Counted from the stretch's first letter, positions 28,642 to 37,542 are shown. The stretch is DNA of 64,000 nucleotides from Candidatus Aquirickettsiella gammari (GCA_002290645.2 NMOS02000005.1:1-64000), one strand, 5' to 3'. The notes: generated by a model from the letters alone, not told the origin. Numbers and translations: made by a program.

Positions 28642-29418
28642 TTAAATACTCTCGTAATCTGCATCTGGATAATTCAATCTAAATACAGCCAAACTTTGGC
28701 GAGCCAATTCCTCTAAGCCTAAAATACGGTAAGCTTTAATCATAATAACCAAAGCTTTTTGTACCTCTGGTGCCCCTTGATAATGGTGAATAATTTCATT
28801 CGCTCGATTAGCGGCCGCTACGTAGGCCTTCCTACGAAAATAATAATCCGCAATATGGAGTTCATAACTTGCAAACAAATTACGCAAGTAAACCATGCGC
28901 TGTCTTGCATCAGGCGCATAACGACTATTAGGATAACGGTTAATCAATTCAGCAAACTCGTGATAGCCTAAACGCATAGTTCCAGGATAACGCAAAGATA
29001 GATCAATAGGGATATAACGTAAATACCAACCTCTATCTTGATCCATATCCGATACGGCCTGCATATAATAGGCATAATCGCTATGTACGCTATTTGGATA
29101 TAAGTGAATAAAACGTTCAGCGGCTACTTTGGCTGAAGGCGAATCACCGTCTTGATAAGAACAATATATTAATTCTAATTGGGCTTGTTCCGAATAGCGA
29201 TTAAAAGGATATAAAACATCGAGCGCTTCGTAAGCTTTAATAGCCTGGCTATAATTATGATCTAACAATGATGTCTTTGCATTTTGATAGACTTGACCAA
29301 CAGGCTGCCCTTTAAAAGCAATAAACGGATCATTCGAGTGGCTGGCGCATGCCGCCAGCATAAACAACATAAAACTTACTAAAAAAACAAATTTAAATAA
29401 TTTCACAATACTTTTCAA
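28642..29418 (-). CDS. bamD: Outer-membrane assembly lipoprotein BamD
   Basis: A 258-residue lipoprotein of the BAM complex that inserts beta-barrel proteins into the outer membrane. A signal peptide ends at the lipobox LAAC (Cys24 from the start used). The mature part has TPR-type helices: DHNYSQAIKAYEALDVLYPFNRYSEQAQ, in brief YSQAIKAYEAL...YPFN, and AERFIHLYPNSVHSDYAYYMQA are BamD hallmarks. The start is uncertain: TTG at 29418 or GTG at 29406, with no in-frame ATG and no good ribosome-binding site. Faces the periplasm, where it docks BamA. It is essential in other Gram-negatives. Confidence 0.94.
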   Translation of the reverse strand: MKSIVKLFKFVFLVSFMLFMLAACASHSNDPFIAFKGQPVGQVYQNAKTSLLDHNYSQAIKAYEALDVLYPFNRYSEQAQLELIYCSYQDGDSPSAKVAAERFIHLYPNSVHSDYAYYMQAVSDMDQDRGWYLRYIPIDLSLRYPGTMRLGYHEFAELINRYPNSRYAPDARQRMVYLRNLFASYELHIADYYFRRKAYVAAANRANEIIHHYQGAPEVQKALVIMIKAYRILGLEELARQSLAVFRLNYPDADYESI

Positions 29419-29501
29419 TAAAGCTATGCTTTATTCCCTTTTTTAAAGTGAAGGAAGGAATAAGCGAAACGACCGTCTATTCTTTTATTTAATGCCCAAG
29501 A

Positions 29502-29533
29502 AGTCAAATTAATTTATTATTATTAATTTGACT
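29502..29533. repeat. 12-bp perfect inverted repeat after the DUF2892 gene
   Basis: Arms at 29502-29513 and 29522-29533 with an 8-base loop, just past the minus-strand stop at 29545. There is no T-run after the stem on the minus strand, so it is at best a weak terminator; it may simply stabilise the 3' end. Confidence 0.45.
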
Positions 29534-29544
29534 CGCAAAGGTCT

Positions 29545-29760
29545 TTAATCTTTCTTACGAAAAATCTCATTCAGCTTAAATCGTTCAGCTAAAATAGGAA
29601 TTCCACACCAGCCTATGATTGCTTCAATAATGAGAATAACACCCACTAAAAACGCAAATAATTTACCAAGGCCCAGTAACACACCAATCAACAAAATGAC
29701 ACCAATTACTAAACGTGAAAAGCGTTCATTGGATTCGAGATTGCTTGCTACATTAAACAT
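29545..29760 (-). CDS. Small DUF2892 (YgaP-like) membrane protein
   Basis: A 71-residue protein with two hydrophobic segments at about residues 17-31 and 33-52, beginning FNVASNLESNERFSRLVIGV. This is the pattern of the DUF2892 family, the membrane domain also found at the C-terminus of the E. coli rhodanese YgaP. Stand-alone versions are common; their function is unknown. GAGGATA lies about 8 bases before the ATG at 29760. Probably monocistronic, divergent from rluD and about 126 bases upstream of bamD on the same strand. Confidence 0.85.
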   Translation of the reverse strand: MFNVASNLESNERFSRLVIGVILLIGVLLGLGKLFAFLVGVILIIEAIIGWCGIPILAERFKLNEIFRKKD

Positions 29761-29826
29761 AGATAGTATCCTCTATTAAGTCATAATAAAAAGGCATCGC
29801 TCCCGTCAGCATTATAGCGATATTCT

Positions 29827-30801
29827 ATGAAAAACACAGCTCAAGTAATTAATTGTCAAGCTATAGTCCCAGAACATTTAGCAGAAAAACGTCTTGATCA
29901 AATTTTGGGGCAGTTATTTCCAGCTTACTCCCGTACCCGCTTACAATATTGGATCCGCCATCAACAAGTCTGGGTTGATAATGAACTCAAGCGCCCTCGG
30001 GATAAAATTAAAGCAGGTGCTAAAATTACTATTCTGGCTAGTCTGAAAAAAGAAGTGAGTTGGGAAGCACAAGAACTCCCACTTGATATTATATATGAAG
30101 ACGAGGAACTGCTTGTCGTTAACAAGCCAGCCGGTTTAGTCGTTCATCCGGCCGTAGGAAATACGGATAAAACCCTGGTTAATGCTTTATTACATTATTT
30201 ACCTGAACTCAAAAATCTACCCCGTGCTGGAATCATACATCGTTTAGACAAAAATACTTCCGGCCTGTTAATAATTCCTAAAACCATCAATGCACATACA
30301 AAATTAGTTCAACAATTACAAGCACGAACCATGAAACGTGAGTATATCGCTGTTATTCAGGGTTTATTAATTGCCGGAGGGACTATTAATGCGCCTATCG
30401 GCCGTCATCCTAGACTTAGAAAAAAAATGGCGGTCACTCACTTATTAGGTGGAAAACAAGCCGTATCGCATTATCGGGTCATCGAGCGATTTGCTCATCA
30501 CACGCTCATTAAAGTAAAATTAGAAACTGGCCGTACCCATCAAATTCGTGTGCATATGGCCCATATCCATCATGCTTTAGTAGGCGACAAAACCTATGCG
30601 AGTCAGTTTCATTTACCTAAAAAGGCCAGTGAATATCTAATAAGTTGTTTACGCCAATTTCCTCGACAAGCTTTACATGCCCAATGCTTAGGTATTGTAC
30701 ATCCTGTTACGTTGCAAGCCATGGAGTGGGAAAGCCCATTACCTGAAGATATGCAAACATTAATTCATTGCCTGCGTAAGGATAAGCTCGGCCATGCTTG
30801 A
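29827..30801 (+). CDS. rluD: 23S rRNA pseudouridine synthase RluD
   Basis: A 324-residue RluA-family enzyme. An N-terminal S4 RNA-binding domain (about residues 15-75) is followed by the catalytic domain with HRLDKNTSGLL, nucleophile Asp141, and the later GRTHQIRVHMAHI motif. RluD makes pseudouridines in helix 69 of 23S rRNA. The choice of RluD over RluC rests on its neighbour: rluD followed by the yfiH/pgeF gene is widespread, and bamD upstream (here divergent) is also adjacent in E. coli. The pgeF start lies 8 bases inside its 3' end. Confidence 0.93.
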   Translation: MKNTAQVINCQAIVPEHLAEKRLDQILGQLFPAYSRTRLQYWIRHQQVWVDNELKRPRDKIKAGAKITILASLKKEVSWEAQELPLDIIYEDEELLVVNKPAGLVVHPAVGNTDKTLVNALLHYLPELKNLPRAGIIHRLDKNTSGLLIIPKTINAHTKLVQQLQARTMKREYIAVIQGLLIAGGTINAPIGRHPRLRKKMAVTHLLGGKQAVSHYRVIERFAHHTLIKVKLETGRTHQIRVHMAHIHHALVGDKTYASQFHLPKKASEYLISCLRQFPRQALHAQCLGIVHPVTLQAMEWESPLPEDMQTLIHCLRKDKLGHA

Positions 30802-31534
30802 CCTAATTATCCCCCATTGGCCTGCTCCTCACTGGATCAAAGCCTATACAACGACCCGATACGGAGGATTTAGTCAAGCCCCTTTTGACAGCTTAAATGT
30901 AGGTCTACATGTCGGGGATGATCTAAATTGCGTCATGAAAAATCGCCAGCTCCTACAAAGCTCACTGGGCTTGAAAAAAAAACTGCTCTGGCTAGAACAA
31001 GTACATGGGAATATCGTTATTTCCGCCGATCATCCGACAAATATACTTGCCGCTGATGCAATTTATTCAAAAAAAGAGCACACAGTCTGTGCCATACAAA
31101 CTGCAGATTGTCTACCTTTGTTGATTTGTAGCGTCTCTAGTTATTGTATAGCCGCTGTTCATGCGGGTTGGAAAGGTTTGAACAATGGTGTCATAGAGAA
31201 TGCCATCCTGGCTTTAGAGTGCCCTCCTAGGGATTTGTTAGTCTGGCTAGGTCCCGCCATTGGCCCTCAAGCTTTTGTCGTAGGCGAAGATGTCGTTCAG
31301 GCCTTCATAGAGAAGGATCATGCCGCTCAAACCGCTTTTCATTATATCGGTCGTAATAAGTGGCAAGCTAATCTATATAAACTTGCAAAACAGCGCCTGC
31401 ATAAACTAGAAATAAATACTGTTTATGGTGGAGAATACTGCACTTACACCGACCAAAAACGATTCTTTTCTTATCGCAGAGACCACGTGACGGGACGTAT
31501 GCTTAGTTTCATTTGGATAAATCCAAATTTTTAA
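30794..31534 (+). CDS. pgeF: Multicopper-oxidase-like purine nucleoside phosphorylase / peptidoglycan editing factor (YfiH)
   Basis: A 246-residue member of the YfiH/LACC1 family. Conserved metal and active-site segments are present: LEQVHGN (about residues 68-74), TADCLPLL (about 103-110) and VHAGWKGL (about 121-128). In E. coli the protein removes mis-incorporated serine precursors in murein (PgeF); family members also act on purine nucleosides. The ATG at 30794 lies within the last codons of rluD, so translation is coupled. Cytoplasmic. Confidence 0.93.
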   Translation: MLDLIIPHWPAPHWIKAYTTTRYGGFSQAPFDSLNVGLHVGDDLNCVMKNRQLLQSSLGLKKKLLWLEQVHGNIVISADHPTNILAADAIYSKKEHTVCAIQTADCLPLLICSVSSYCIAAVHAGWKGLNNGVIENAILALECPPRDLLVWLGPAIGPQAFVVGEDVVQAFIEKDHAAQTAFHYIGRNKWQANLYKLAKQRLHKLEINTVYGGEYCTYTDQKRFFSYRRDHVTGRMLSFIWINPNF

Positions 31535-31547
31535 ATCTTAGAATTCA

Positions 31548-31781
31548 TCAAGCCGCTGGCGCGGGCGAAGTAGATGGAAGATTTCCTAAATCTTCAGGTT
31601 TTTTTTCCTCGGTTTTAAAAAAACTTGGCTCAACCCCGACAGAGGGGGTCCCTTGATTTTTTCCACCTGATAAATTTTCTCTATTTTTTTTATGAATATT
31701 CACCTTCCTCACAGAATCAATTAAATCCGGGCTAGCTCCACGATCATTATTCATCCTCAAACTTCGTCCATAAACACGCAT
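31548..31781 (-). CDS. Small hydrophilic hypothetical protein
   Basis: From the ATG at 31781 the product is 77 residues, mostly polar, basic in the first half (RKVNIHKKNRENL) and Pro/Ser/Glu-rich at the end (NLPSTSPAPAA), so probably disordered. The frame is open upstream to 31835, but AAGG lies eight bases before the inner ATG, which I take as the start. I do not recognise it. It follows the corB-like gene on the same strand but is separated by a strong hairpin (31831-31875). Confidence 0.6.
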   Translation of the reverse strand: MRVYGRSLRMNNDRGASPDLIDSVRKVNIHKKNRENLSGGKNQGTPSVGVEPSFFKTEEKKPEDLGNLPSTSPAPAA

Positions 31782-31830
31782 TTTTATAACCTTACTAAAA
31801 ATTAAATAAATAAAATATCCGTGTAAGTAT

Positions 31831-31875
31831 AGCAACTATTTATTTTTTTTCCAAAAAATAAATAGTTGCTTTTTT
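31831..31875. terminator. 18-bp perfect hairpin, likely terminator between corB and the small protein gene
   Basis: Arms at 31831-31848 and 31853-31870 are perfectly complementary (AGCAACTATTTA plus an A/T run) with a four-base loop (TTCC). On the plus strand the stem is followed by TTTTT; on the minus strand it lies 18 bases past the stop of the corB-like gene. Length and perfection support a rho-independent terminator, possibly bidirectional, though the only plus-strand gene upstream, pgeF, ends 300 bases earlier. Confidence 0.75.
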
Positions 31876-31892
31876 AATGCAAAAAATTAAAT

Positions 31893-33167
31893 TTAAGACG
31901 CAATAGGTAAAGCAGATGAGTTGGGAAAAATCTTTACCTTTTTAATCATATTATTTTTAATGGCAATAACTTCCATAGTTTTATTCTCAAACTTAAATAC
32001 AGTGCCTACTTTGGGAATAACTTCAAGATACTCGATGATTAATCCACTTAAGGTTTTAGGACCTCGTAAAGGTAGATTCAAATTTAATTGACGATTTAAA
32101 TCTCTTAATGACATCCCGCCATCAACCAAATAACTACCATCCACTTGCCGTGAAATAGTGCGTCGTATGAGTGCCATATCGGTGGTAAATTCGCCAACAA
32201 TTTCTTCTAATATATCTTCTAGTGTAATCAGTCCTTGAATTTCACCGTATTCATTCACAACTAAACCAATCCTATGCTTCTCACGGCGAAAATTTAACAA
32301 TTGACTATTTAATGCCGTTGCTTCGGGAATAAAATGCACATCTTCTGCTGCTTGCAACAATACTTCTTTACTTAACTGCTGTTTACTTAAACTATTTAAA
32401 ACCTTTCTAAAGTGTAAAATCCCTATTATTTCATCAATAGATCCCCGGTAAATAGGTAATCGTGTGTACTCACTCTTAATTAACTGTTTTAAAATAACAT
32501 GCCAGGGCTCATTGATATCAATACCAATAATTTCTTGTCGGGGAACCATGATATCTTCTACGGTAACCTTCCCCAATTCTAAAACCTTCAGTAACATACT
32601 CTGATAATCATTAGATCGATGGCGGGTACTTTCACGTAATAAGCTCACTAGCTCCTCACGGGATAACTGCTCAACAGTCAATCTTGGAATTTTTACACCA
32701 AATAAACGCAAACTAGTATTCGCCATCAAGTTGGCTAACCAAACTATTGGATATAAAATACGTAATAAAACAATAAGTGGCCAAACTGCAAAAAATGCAA
32801 TTGGCTGAGGATATAATGTGGCTAAAGTTTTCGGAGCTACTTCACAAAAAATCAATACCGTAAAGGTAAGTGCTAAGGTTGAGAAAAAAACACCTATTGT
32901 TGTAAAATGATGAAGTGCGATCAACGTGACCACTGCAGAAGCTAGAATATCAGCGAAGGTTCCGCATAAGAGGATAACGCCCAGTAAGCGGTCGGGACGT
33001 TTTAGTAGGTCTTGCACGCGCTTAGCAAGCAAGTGATTATGCCGAGCTAAGTGGCGTAAACGATATCGATTAATAGATAACATGGAAGCCTCTGCCAATG
33101 AAAAAAAGACAGCAGCAAGCAACAAGAAAATTAATAATCCAACAAGAAATGAAAGTGAATAATGCAC
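31893..33167 (-). CDS. corB: CNNM/CBS-domain membrane protein (CorB/YfjD-like, HlyC/CorC family)
   Basis: A 424-residue protein with an N-terminal DUF21/CNNM membrane domain (about four segments within residues 5-165, including LAEASMLSINRYRLRHLA), then a pair of CBS domains (about 185-320, VEDIMVPRQEIIGID and ITLEDILEEIVGEF) and a C-terminal CorC_HlyC transporter-associated domain (about 335-410). Such proteins act in magnesium/cobalt homeostasis. The E. coli equivalent next to ypjD and ffh is YfjD/CorB, as here. It starts with GTG at 33167, 17 bases after the ypjD-like gene, so the two are one operon. Confidence 0.93.
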   Translation of the reverse strand: MHYSLSFLVGLLIFLLLAAVFFSLAEASMLSINRYRLRHLARHNHLLAKRVQDLLKRPDRLLGVILLCGTFADILASAVVTLIALHHFTTIGVFFSTLALTFTVLIFCEVAPKTLATLYPQPIAFFAVWPLIVLLRILYPIVWLANLMANTSLRLFGVKIPRLTVEQLSREELVSLLRESTRHRSNDYQSMLLKVLELGKVTVEDIMVPRQEIIGIDINEPWHVILKQLIKSEYTRLPIYRGSIDEIIGILHFRKVLNSLSKQQLSKEVLLQAAEDVHFIPEATALNSQLLNFRREKHRIGLVVNEYGEIQGLITLEDILEEIVGEFTTDMALIRRTISRQVDGSYLVDGGMSLRDLNRQLNLNLPLRGPKTLSGLIIEYLEVIPKVGTVFKFENKTMEVIAIKNNMIKKVKIFPNSSALPIAS

Positions 33168-33184
33168 GCGCTAAAGTCTCATCC

Positions 33185-33622
33185 TTAAAGAGTCGGCACG
33201 AAAAAAACGGCTCCTAAATAAACCATTGCAATTAAACCAGTACCAATTAGCGTCCAGCTAATTACAATTTTTCCACGCCAGCCAAAATAACTCCTACCAA
33301 TTAATAACATTAAAAATACGCCCCAAGCTAACAGCGATAAAAATGTTTTTTGCCATAAACTTTGTTCAGAAATAGGATGAAATAAAATCAAACTCGTTGT
33401 TAAAAGTAGTGTCAGTAAAACTATAGCTATCGAAATTAAGGCAAACAAGTAAGTTTCCATCACTTCCAGAGGCGGAAAATATTGAATAAATCCGATAGCT
33501 TGTTTATGCTTGAGTATCCACTCTTGGCTAGCTAATAACAATGCCTGAAGCGCTGCGCTGCACAAAACAATCAGCGCTAGCGTTGAAAGAAAAATATGAA
33601 TAAAATCAGTATAGGACACCAT
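33185..33622 (-). CDS. Half-length YpjD/CcsA-like membrane protein
   Basis: A 145-residue hydrophobic protein with about four membrane segments. Position (between ffh and corB, as in E. coli) and segments (HIFLSTLALIVLCSAALQAL, a PPLEVMETYLF loop, LLAWGVFLMLLIGRSYFGWRGK) match the C-terminal half of YpjD, a cytochrome-c-assembly (CcsA)-type protein of about 263 residues. The N-terminal half is missing: the 165 bases to the divergent ffh contain no continuation. The ATG at 33622 fits a normal start. It may be a reduced but functional form or a decaying gene; the remaining frame is intact. The function of YpjD is not established. Confidence 0.82.
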   Translation of the reverse strand: MVSYTDFIHIFLSTLALIVLCSAALQALLLASQEWILKHKQAIGFIQYFPPLEVMETYLFALISIAIVLLTLLLTTSLILFHPISEQSLWQKTFLSLLAWGVFLMLLIGRSYFGWRGKIVISWTLIGTGLIAMVYLGAVFFVPTL

Positions 33623-33787
33623 AATGAAATTCGCTTACCCCTCAGCTAAGCTGCTACAATAACAGAATTTTTTAGGTCATTCATCATGCCCATTTTAAAA
33701 CCTATTACTGGCCCTACACTACACCAAAAGCTAAAATTTAGTGTTAGCCTCATAAAATTACTGATAAATTCAGGATCACTATAAACC

Positions 33788-35143
33788 ATGTTTGATAACT
33801 TAACTGCACGCTTAACACAATCTTTTAGAAATATTCGTGGGCAAGGTCGTTTAAGCGAAAACAATATCAAAGAAAGCTTACGTGAAGTGAAAAAGGCCTT
33901 AATTGAAGCCGATGTTGCCTATCCCGTTGTCAAAACTATTGTCGAGCAAATACGGCAGAGCGCACTTGGCCAAGAGGTCAAAACAAGTTTAACACCTGGT
34001 CAAGCCTTTATAAAAATTGTCAGTGATGCCTTAGCGCAAATAATGGGTGAAAATTTATCAGAATTAAATCTTCACTCCCAATCTCCCGCTGTAATTATAG
34101 TAGCCGGCTTACAAGGTTCAGGAAAAACAACCACTGTTGCGAAACTAGCCTATTGGTTAAAAACACAAAAAAATAAATCCGTTTTAGTAACAAGTACCGA
34201 TATCCATCGCCCCGCTGCTATTTTACAACTTGAAAGCTTAGCTGAAAGTATAAATACCTTATTTCATGCAAGTAATAACACTCAAACACCGACCTATATC
34301 GTGCAAACTGCTATCCAAGCTGCCCGAAATAAAGGGATAGATATTGTCATTATCGATACCGCAGGTCGTTTACATGTTGATGTCCCTATGATGGATGAGA
34401 TTCGTACAATCCATACTGTAAGCAAGCCCATAGAAACTCTATTTGTTCTTGATAGCATGATGGGACAAGATGCCGTAAAAACAGCGCGGGGCTTCAATGA
34501 AGCTATCCCCCTAACGGGTATCATACTCAGCAAACTCGATGGGGATGCACGTGGCGGTGCTGCCTTGTCAGTGAAATTTACTTTAGGTAAACCTATTAAA
34601 TTTATAGGAACAGGCGAAAAAGTCACTGCGCTTGAGCCCTTTTATCCTGATAGAATTGCTTCTCGTATTCTCGGGATGGGGGATGTCCTTTCACTGGTTG
34701 AAGAGGTACAACGCCATACTGATCAAAAAGCCGCGCAAAAATTGAATCAAAAACTTCAAAAAGGGAAAAAATTTGATCTCGAGGATTTCTTAAATCAACT
34801 TAAGCAAATGGATGAAATGGGAGGAATGAAACAACTGTTAGATAAACTGCCTGTCGGTAACAATACCGCTTTATTGACCAGCGCTAAAAGTACCCTTAAT
34901 GAGAAGTTAACACGTCAAATGCAAGCAATTATATCTTCTATGACAGTAAAAGAACGACATTTTCCAGATCTAATCCAAGGGTCACGAAAACGACGTATTG
35001 CTACTGGTTCGGGCACACAAATTCAAGATGTAAACCGGCTATTAAAACAGTTTAATCAAATGCAAAAAATGATGAAGCGTTTCTCTAAGCCTGGGTCTAT
35101 GCATAAACTTCTACAGGGCCTACAAAATCACTATCCTCGATAA
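33788..35143 (+). CDS. ffh: Signal recognition particle GTPase Ffh (SRP54)
   Basis: A 451-residue SRP protein targeting nascent inner-membrane proteins to FtsY. The helical N domain comes first, then the GTPase domain with P-loop GLQGSGKTTTVAKLA near residues 108-122, DTAGRLHVD near 190, and TKLDGDARGG-type SKLDGDARGG. The methionine-rich M domain (about 300-451; MDEMGGMKQLLDKLP, GSRKRRIATGSG) binds 4.5S RNA and signal peptides. ATG at 33788. Divergent from the ypjD-corB pair and upstream of the rpsP group, a conserved arrangement. The 4.5S RNA gene is not in the window. Confidence 0.98.
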   Translation: MFDNLTARLTQSFRNIRGQGRLSENNIKESLREVKKALIEADVAYPVVKTIVEQIRQSALGQEVKTSLTPGQAFIKIVSDALAQIMGENLSELNLHSQSPAVIIVAGLQGSGKTTTVAKLAYWLKTQKNKSVLVTSTDIHRPAAILQLESLAESINTLFHASNNTQTPTYIVQTAIQAARNKGIDIVIIDTAGRLHVDVPMMDEIRTIHTVSKPIETLFVLDSMMGQDAVKTARGFNEAIPLTGIILSKLDGDARGGAALSVKFTLGKPIKFIGTGEKVTALEPFYPDRIASRILGMGDVLSLVEEVQRHTDQKAAQKLNQKLQKGKKFDLEDFLNQLKQMDEMGGMKQLLDKLPVGNNTALLTSAKSTLNEKLTRQMQAIISSMTVKERHFPDLIQGSRKRRIATGSGTQIQDVNRLLKQFNQMQKMMKRFSKPGSMHKLLQGLQNHYPR

Positions 35144-35304
35144 TGGATAAGAATCTAATAAAACCCCTTCCCAAATTAATAAAATCTGCGTAGAATCCGA
35201 GCAGGTTTTAATATAAAATACGCTCGATGTATGTATTCGTTTTCGGTATAAACTACCCGATTGAGCGTTTAAATGGCGAGTAAAAAAGAGAGGAATATTT
35301 ATTC

Positions 35305-35595
35305 ATGGTCACCATTCGTTTGGCACGCAAAGGCCGTAAGAAACGCGCCTTTTATCATATCATTGTCACAGATAGCCGAAATCCCCGTGACGGGCGCTAT
35401 ATTGAACGTTTAGGTTTTTGTAATCCTTCTGCTGAAGAAGGTAAAGAAGTATCTTTGCAAATCGCCACTGATAGGGTTGCTTACTGGATAGCTCGAGGCG
35501 CCCAAACCTCAAAGCAGATCCTAAGCCTCATTAAAAAAGCTAACAAAGAAATTAACAAGTCTAAAGAGCCTACAGATGTGGCAGCGGCGGCATAA
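35305..35595 (+). CDS. rpsP: 30S ribosomal protein S16
   Basis: A 96-residue S16: [20 protein letters not shown] at the N-terminus and [11 protein letters not shown] near residues 32-42 are family hallmarks. The last 15 residues or so are a Lys/Ala-rich tail. AGAGGA precedes the ATG at 35305. A 161-base spacer separates it from ffh and a 232-base spacer from rimM, so unlike the tight E. coli rpsP-rimM-trmD-rplS operon it may be transcribed or regulated separately from rimM. Confidence 0.97.
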   Translation: MVTIRLARKGRKKRAFYHIIVTDSRNPRDGRYIERLGFCNPSAEEGKEVSLQIATDRVAYWIARGAQTSKQILSLIKKANKEINKSKEPTDVAAAA

Positions 35596-35760
35596 AACCG
35601 TCTCTTTGCTACTTCCCCCCTCCTCTAATCTCTTTCTTGTGAACTTATGAGTTGCTTAAAGAGCTTTCATTTGTGTTATTTTCTTTTAAATTACACCATT
35701 AAAGACACATTAATGGGTGAAACCCTAAACAATGCGCTTATACAAAACAATAAAGCACAG

Positions 35761-35782
35761 TTACCCATCCGTGGATGGGTAA
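35761..35782. repeat. Perfect palindrome upstream of rimM
   Basis: A 22-base self-complementary sequence (TTACCCATCC / GGATGGGTAA around a central GT) ends 45 bases before the rimM ATG. As RNA it forms a stem of about 9 bp with a tetraloop and no following T-run, so it is not a standard terminator. It could be an operator or a leader hairpin for rimM-trmD-rplS. Confidence 0.5.
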
Positions 35783-35827
35783 TAACGTTAATTTTAAAAA
35801 GAACAGCTGTGGTGTAGAGGTGTTCAA

Positions 35828-36343
35828 ATGAGAAAAAAATGGGTTTTAGTAGGGAGTATTGGGAAACCTTATGGCGTCAAAGGATGGGTCAAAGTAAATT
35901 CTTACACAGAACCTTCTAGTAATATTCTTCATTATCGTCCATGGTATTTACTGGCTCCTGGCAAGGAGCATCCTCTGTCGTCCCCCACCGAGATAACGGG
36001 CGATCGTCTTTGCGGTCAACATTTGGTAGTACAGCTTGAAAACTGTACCACACCTGAGTCAGCCTGTTTTTTTACAAATCATATGATCTATGTGGAGCGT
36101 CAGAAATTCTCTCCTTTAGCTGAGAAAGAATATTACTGGGCAGATTTAGAAGGCTTAAAAGTCTATACTTGTGAAAAGGTTTATCTCGGCATAATTCAAG
36201 CTATCTTTGCGACTGGCGCTAATGACGTTCTAGTTGTCACCGATCATAAAAGATATTTAATACCCTTTCTATTAGAGAAGACTATTAAATCTATCGATTT
36301 AGAACATCAAACCATGTTAGTAGATTGGGATCCTGATTTCTAA
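35828..36343 (+). CDS. rimM: 16S rRNA processing/30S maturation factor RimM
   Basis: A 171-residue RimM. The N-terminal reductase/isomerase/elongation-factor-like barrel opens LVGSIGKPYGVKGWVKVNSYT (in brief GSIGKPYGVKGW). The C-terminal PRC-barrel has EYYWADLEGLKVYT near residues 102-115 and ends with VDWDPDF. It binds S19 and assists 30S head assembly. GAGG lies about 8 bases before the ATG. Its stop overlaps the trmD start by one base (TAATG). Confidence 0.96.
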   Translation: MRKKWVLVGSIGKPYGVKGWVKVNSYTEPSSNILHYRPWYLLAPGKEHPLSSPTEITGDRLCGQHLVVQLENCTTPESACFFTNHMIYVERQKFSPLAEKEYYWADLEGLKVYTCEKVYLGIIQAIFATGANDVLVVTDHKRYLIPFLLEKTIKSIDLEHQTMLVDWDPDF

Positions 36344-37089
36344 TGGATATCCAAGTTATTAGTCTATTTCCTGAGATGTTTGTCCCATTAAATACCAGTA
36401 TCCCTGGTCGCGCACAAAAAAATGGCCTCATAAAATTATCCTATTTGAATCCCAGAGATTTTAGTGAGGATAAGCATGGCAATGTAGATGATCGTCCCTA
36501 TGGAGGTGGGCCTGGGATGGTCATGAAGTTTAAACCTCTATTAACGGCGATAAAGCAAGCCAAATTACAGCAACAAGCCTATCAACCCGCCCCTATCGTT
36601 AGCTATCTATCTCCACAGGGAAAACGCTTCGATCAAGCAGCCGCTCAGGCATTAAGCCGGCGTAAAGGACTCATTTTAGTCGCGGGCCGCTATGAAGGCA
36701 TTGATCAGCGGCTCATTGACACTGAGATTGATGAAGAGTGGTCCGTGGGTGATTTTATCTTAAGCGGTGGAGAACTGGCGGTAATGTGCCTTATTGATGC
36801 GATAGCCCGCTTGCAAATAGGCGCGCTAGGGAATGAAAACTCTGCCGTACAAGACTCCTTTACCGCCTCCCTATTAGATTATCCTCACTATACCCACCCT
36901 GCGATAATAAATGGGCTCGAAGTCCCTAAAGTTTTACAACAGGGCAATCATGCTGCTATTGCGCGCTGGCGTTTGAAAGAAGCATTGGGACGAACCTGGC
37001 AACGGCGCCCTGATTTATTAAAAAAGCGTATACTTAGCGAACAAGAGCAGGTATTATTGGCCGAATTCATCCGTGAAAATAGTGAATAA
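36343..37089 (+). CDS. trmD: tRNA (guanine-N1-)-methyltransferase TrmD
   Basis: A 248-residue SPOUT-class methyltransferase making m1G37 in tRNAs and preventing +1 frameshifting. DDRPYGGGPGMVMK near residues 50-63, AGRYEGIDQRLID near 113-125 and the trefoil-knot SAM segment EEWSVGDFILSGGELA are conserved, with the catalytic Asp in the AGRYEG-to-WSVGD region and the HYTHP motif further on. The ATG is fused to the rimM stop. Followed by rplS after 15 bases. Essential in most bacteria. Confidence 0.97.
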   Translation: MDIQVISLFPEMFVPLNTSIPGRAQKNGLIKLSYLNPRDFSEDKHGNVDDRPYGGGPGMVMKFKPLLTAIKQAKLQQQAYQPAPIVSYLSPQGKRFDQAAAQALSRRKGLILVAGRYEGIDQRLIDTEIDEEWSVGDFILSGGELAVMCLIDAIARLQIGALGNENSAVQDSFTASLLDYPHYTHPAIINGLEVPKVLQQGNHAAIARWRLKEALGRTWQRRPDLLKKRILSEQEQVLLAEFIRENSE

Positions 37090-37104
37090 AATTTGGAGTT
37101 GGTG

Positions 37105-37515
37105 ATGAGCAATCTCATAAAAATGATTGAAAAAGAACAAGTACAATTGAAAAAGGACGTCCCTGAATTTCGTGCTGGCGATACCGTCATCGTAAAAATT
37201 AAGGTCAAAGAAGGTGCACGTGAGCGATTACAAGCCTTTGAAGGCGTAGTCATTGCACGTCGCAATCGTGAGTTCAATTCTTCTTTTACCGTTAGAAAGA
37301 TATCTCATGGCGAGGGAGTAGAGCGCGTCTTTGCACTTTATAGCCCTTTAATAGCTGATATAGAAATAAAGCGCCGTGGTGATGTCCGTAAAGCAAAGTT
37401 ATACCATTTACGCGCCCTTCGCGGTAAAGCAGCACGTATTAAAGAAAAATTAACAACAACCCTACAAACTTCTGTATTAGCAAAAGAAGAAGAAACGCTT
37501 AGTAAAGAATCTTAG
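37105..37515 (+). CDS. rplS: 50S ribosomal protein L19
   Basis: A 136-residue L19 (E. coli 115), with the extra residues forming a Lys/Glu/Thr-rich C-terminal tail. [51 protein letters not shown] and [14 protein letters not shown] are family signatures, so the identification is certain. The frame is open to a TTG at 37093, but the ATG at 37105 has GGAG at 37095-37098 and begins [12 protein letters not shown] like other L19 proteins. Last gene of rimM-trmD-rplS, closed by a strong terminator. Confidence 0.97.
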   Translation: MSNLIKMIEKEQVQLKKDVPEFRAGDTVIVKIKVKEGARERLQAFEGVVIARRNREFNSSFTVRKISHGEGVERVFALYSPLIADIEIKRRGDVRKAKLYHLRALRGKAARIKEKLTTTLQTSVLAKEEETLSKES

Positions 37516-37542
37516 CTTAAGTCTCTAAAAAGAGGGCCGAAT

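Noticed and set aside
33646-33870. Possible missing N-terminal half of the YpjD-like protein
   Set aside because: This minus-strand frame overlaps the ffh start, contains charged rather than membrane-type sequence, and its only hydrophobic part does not resemble YpjD.
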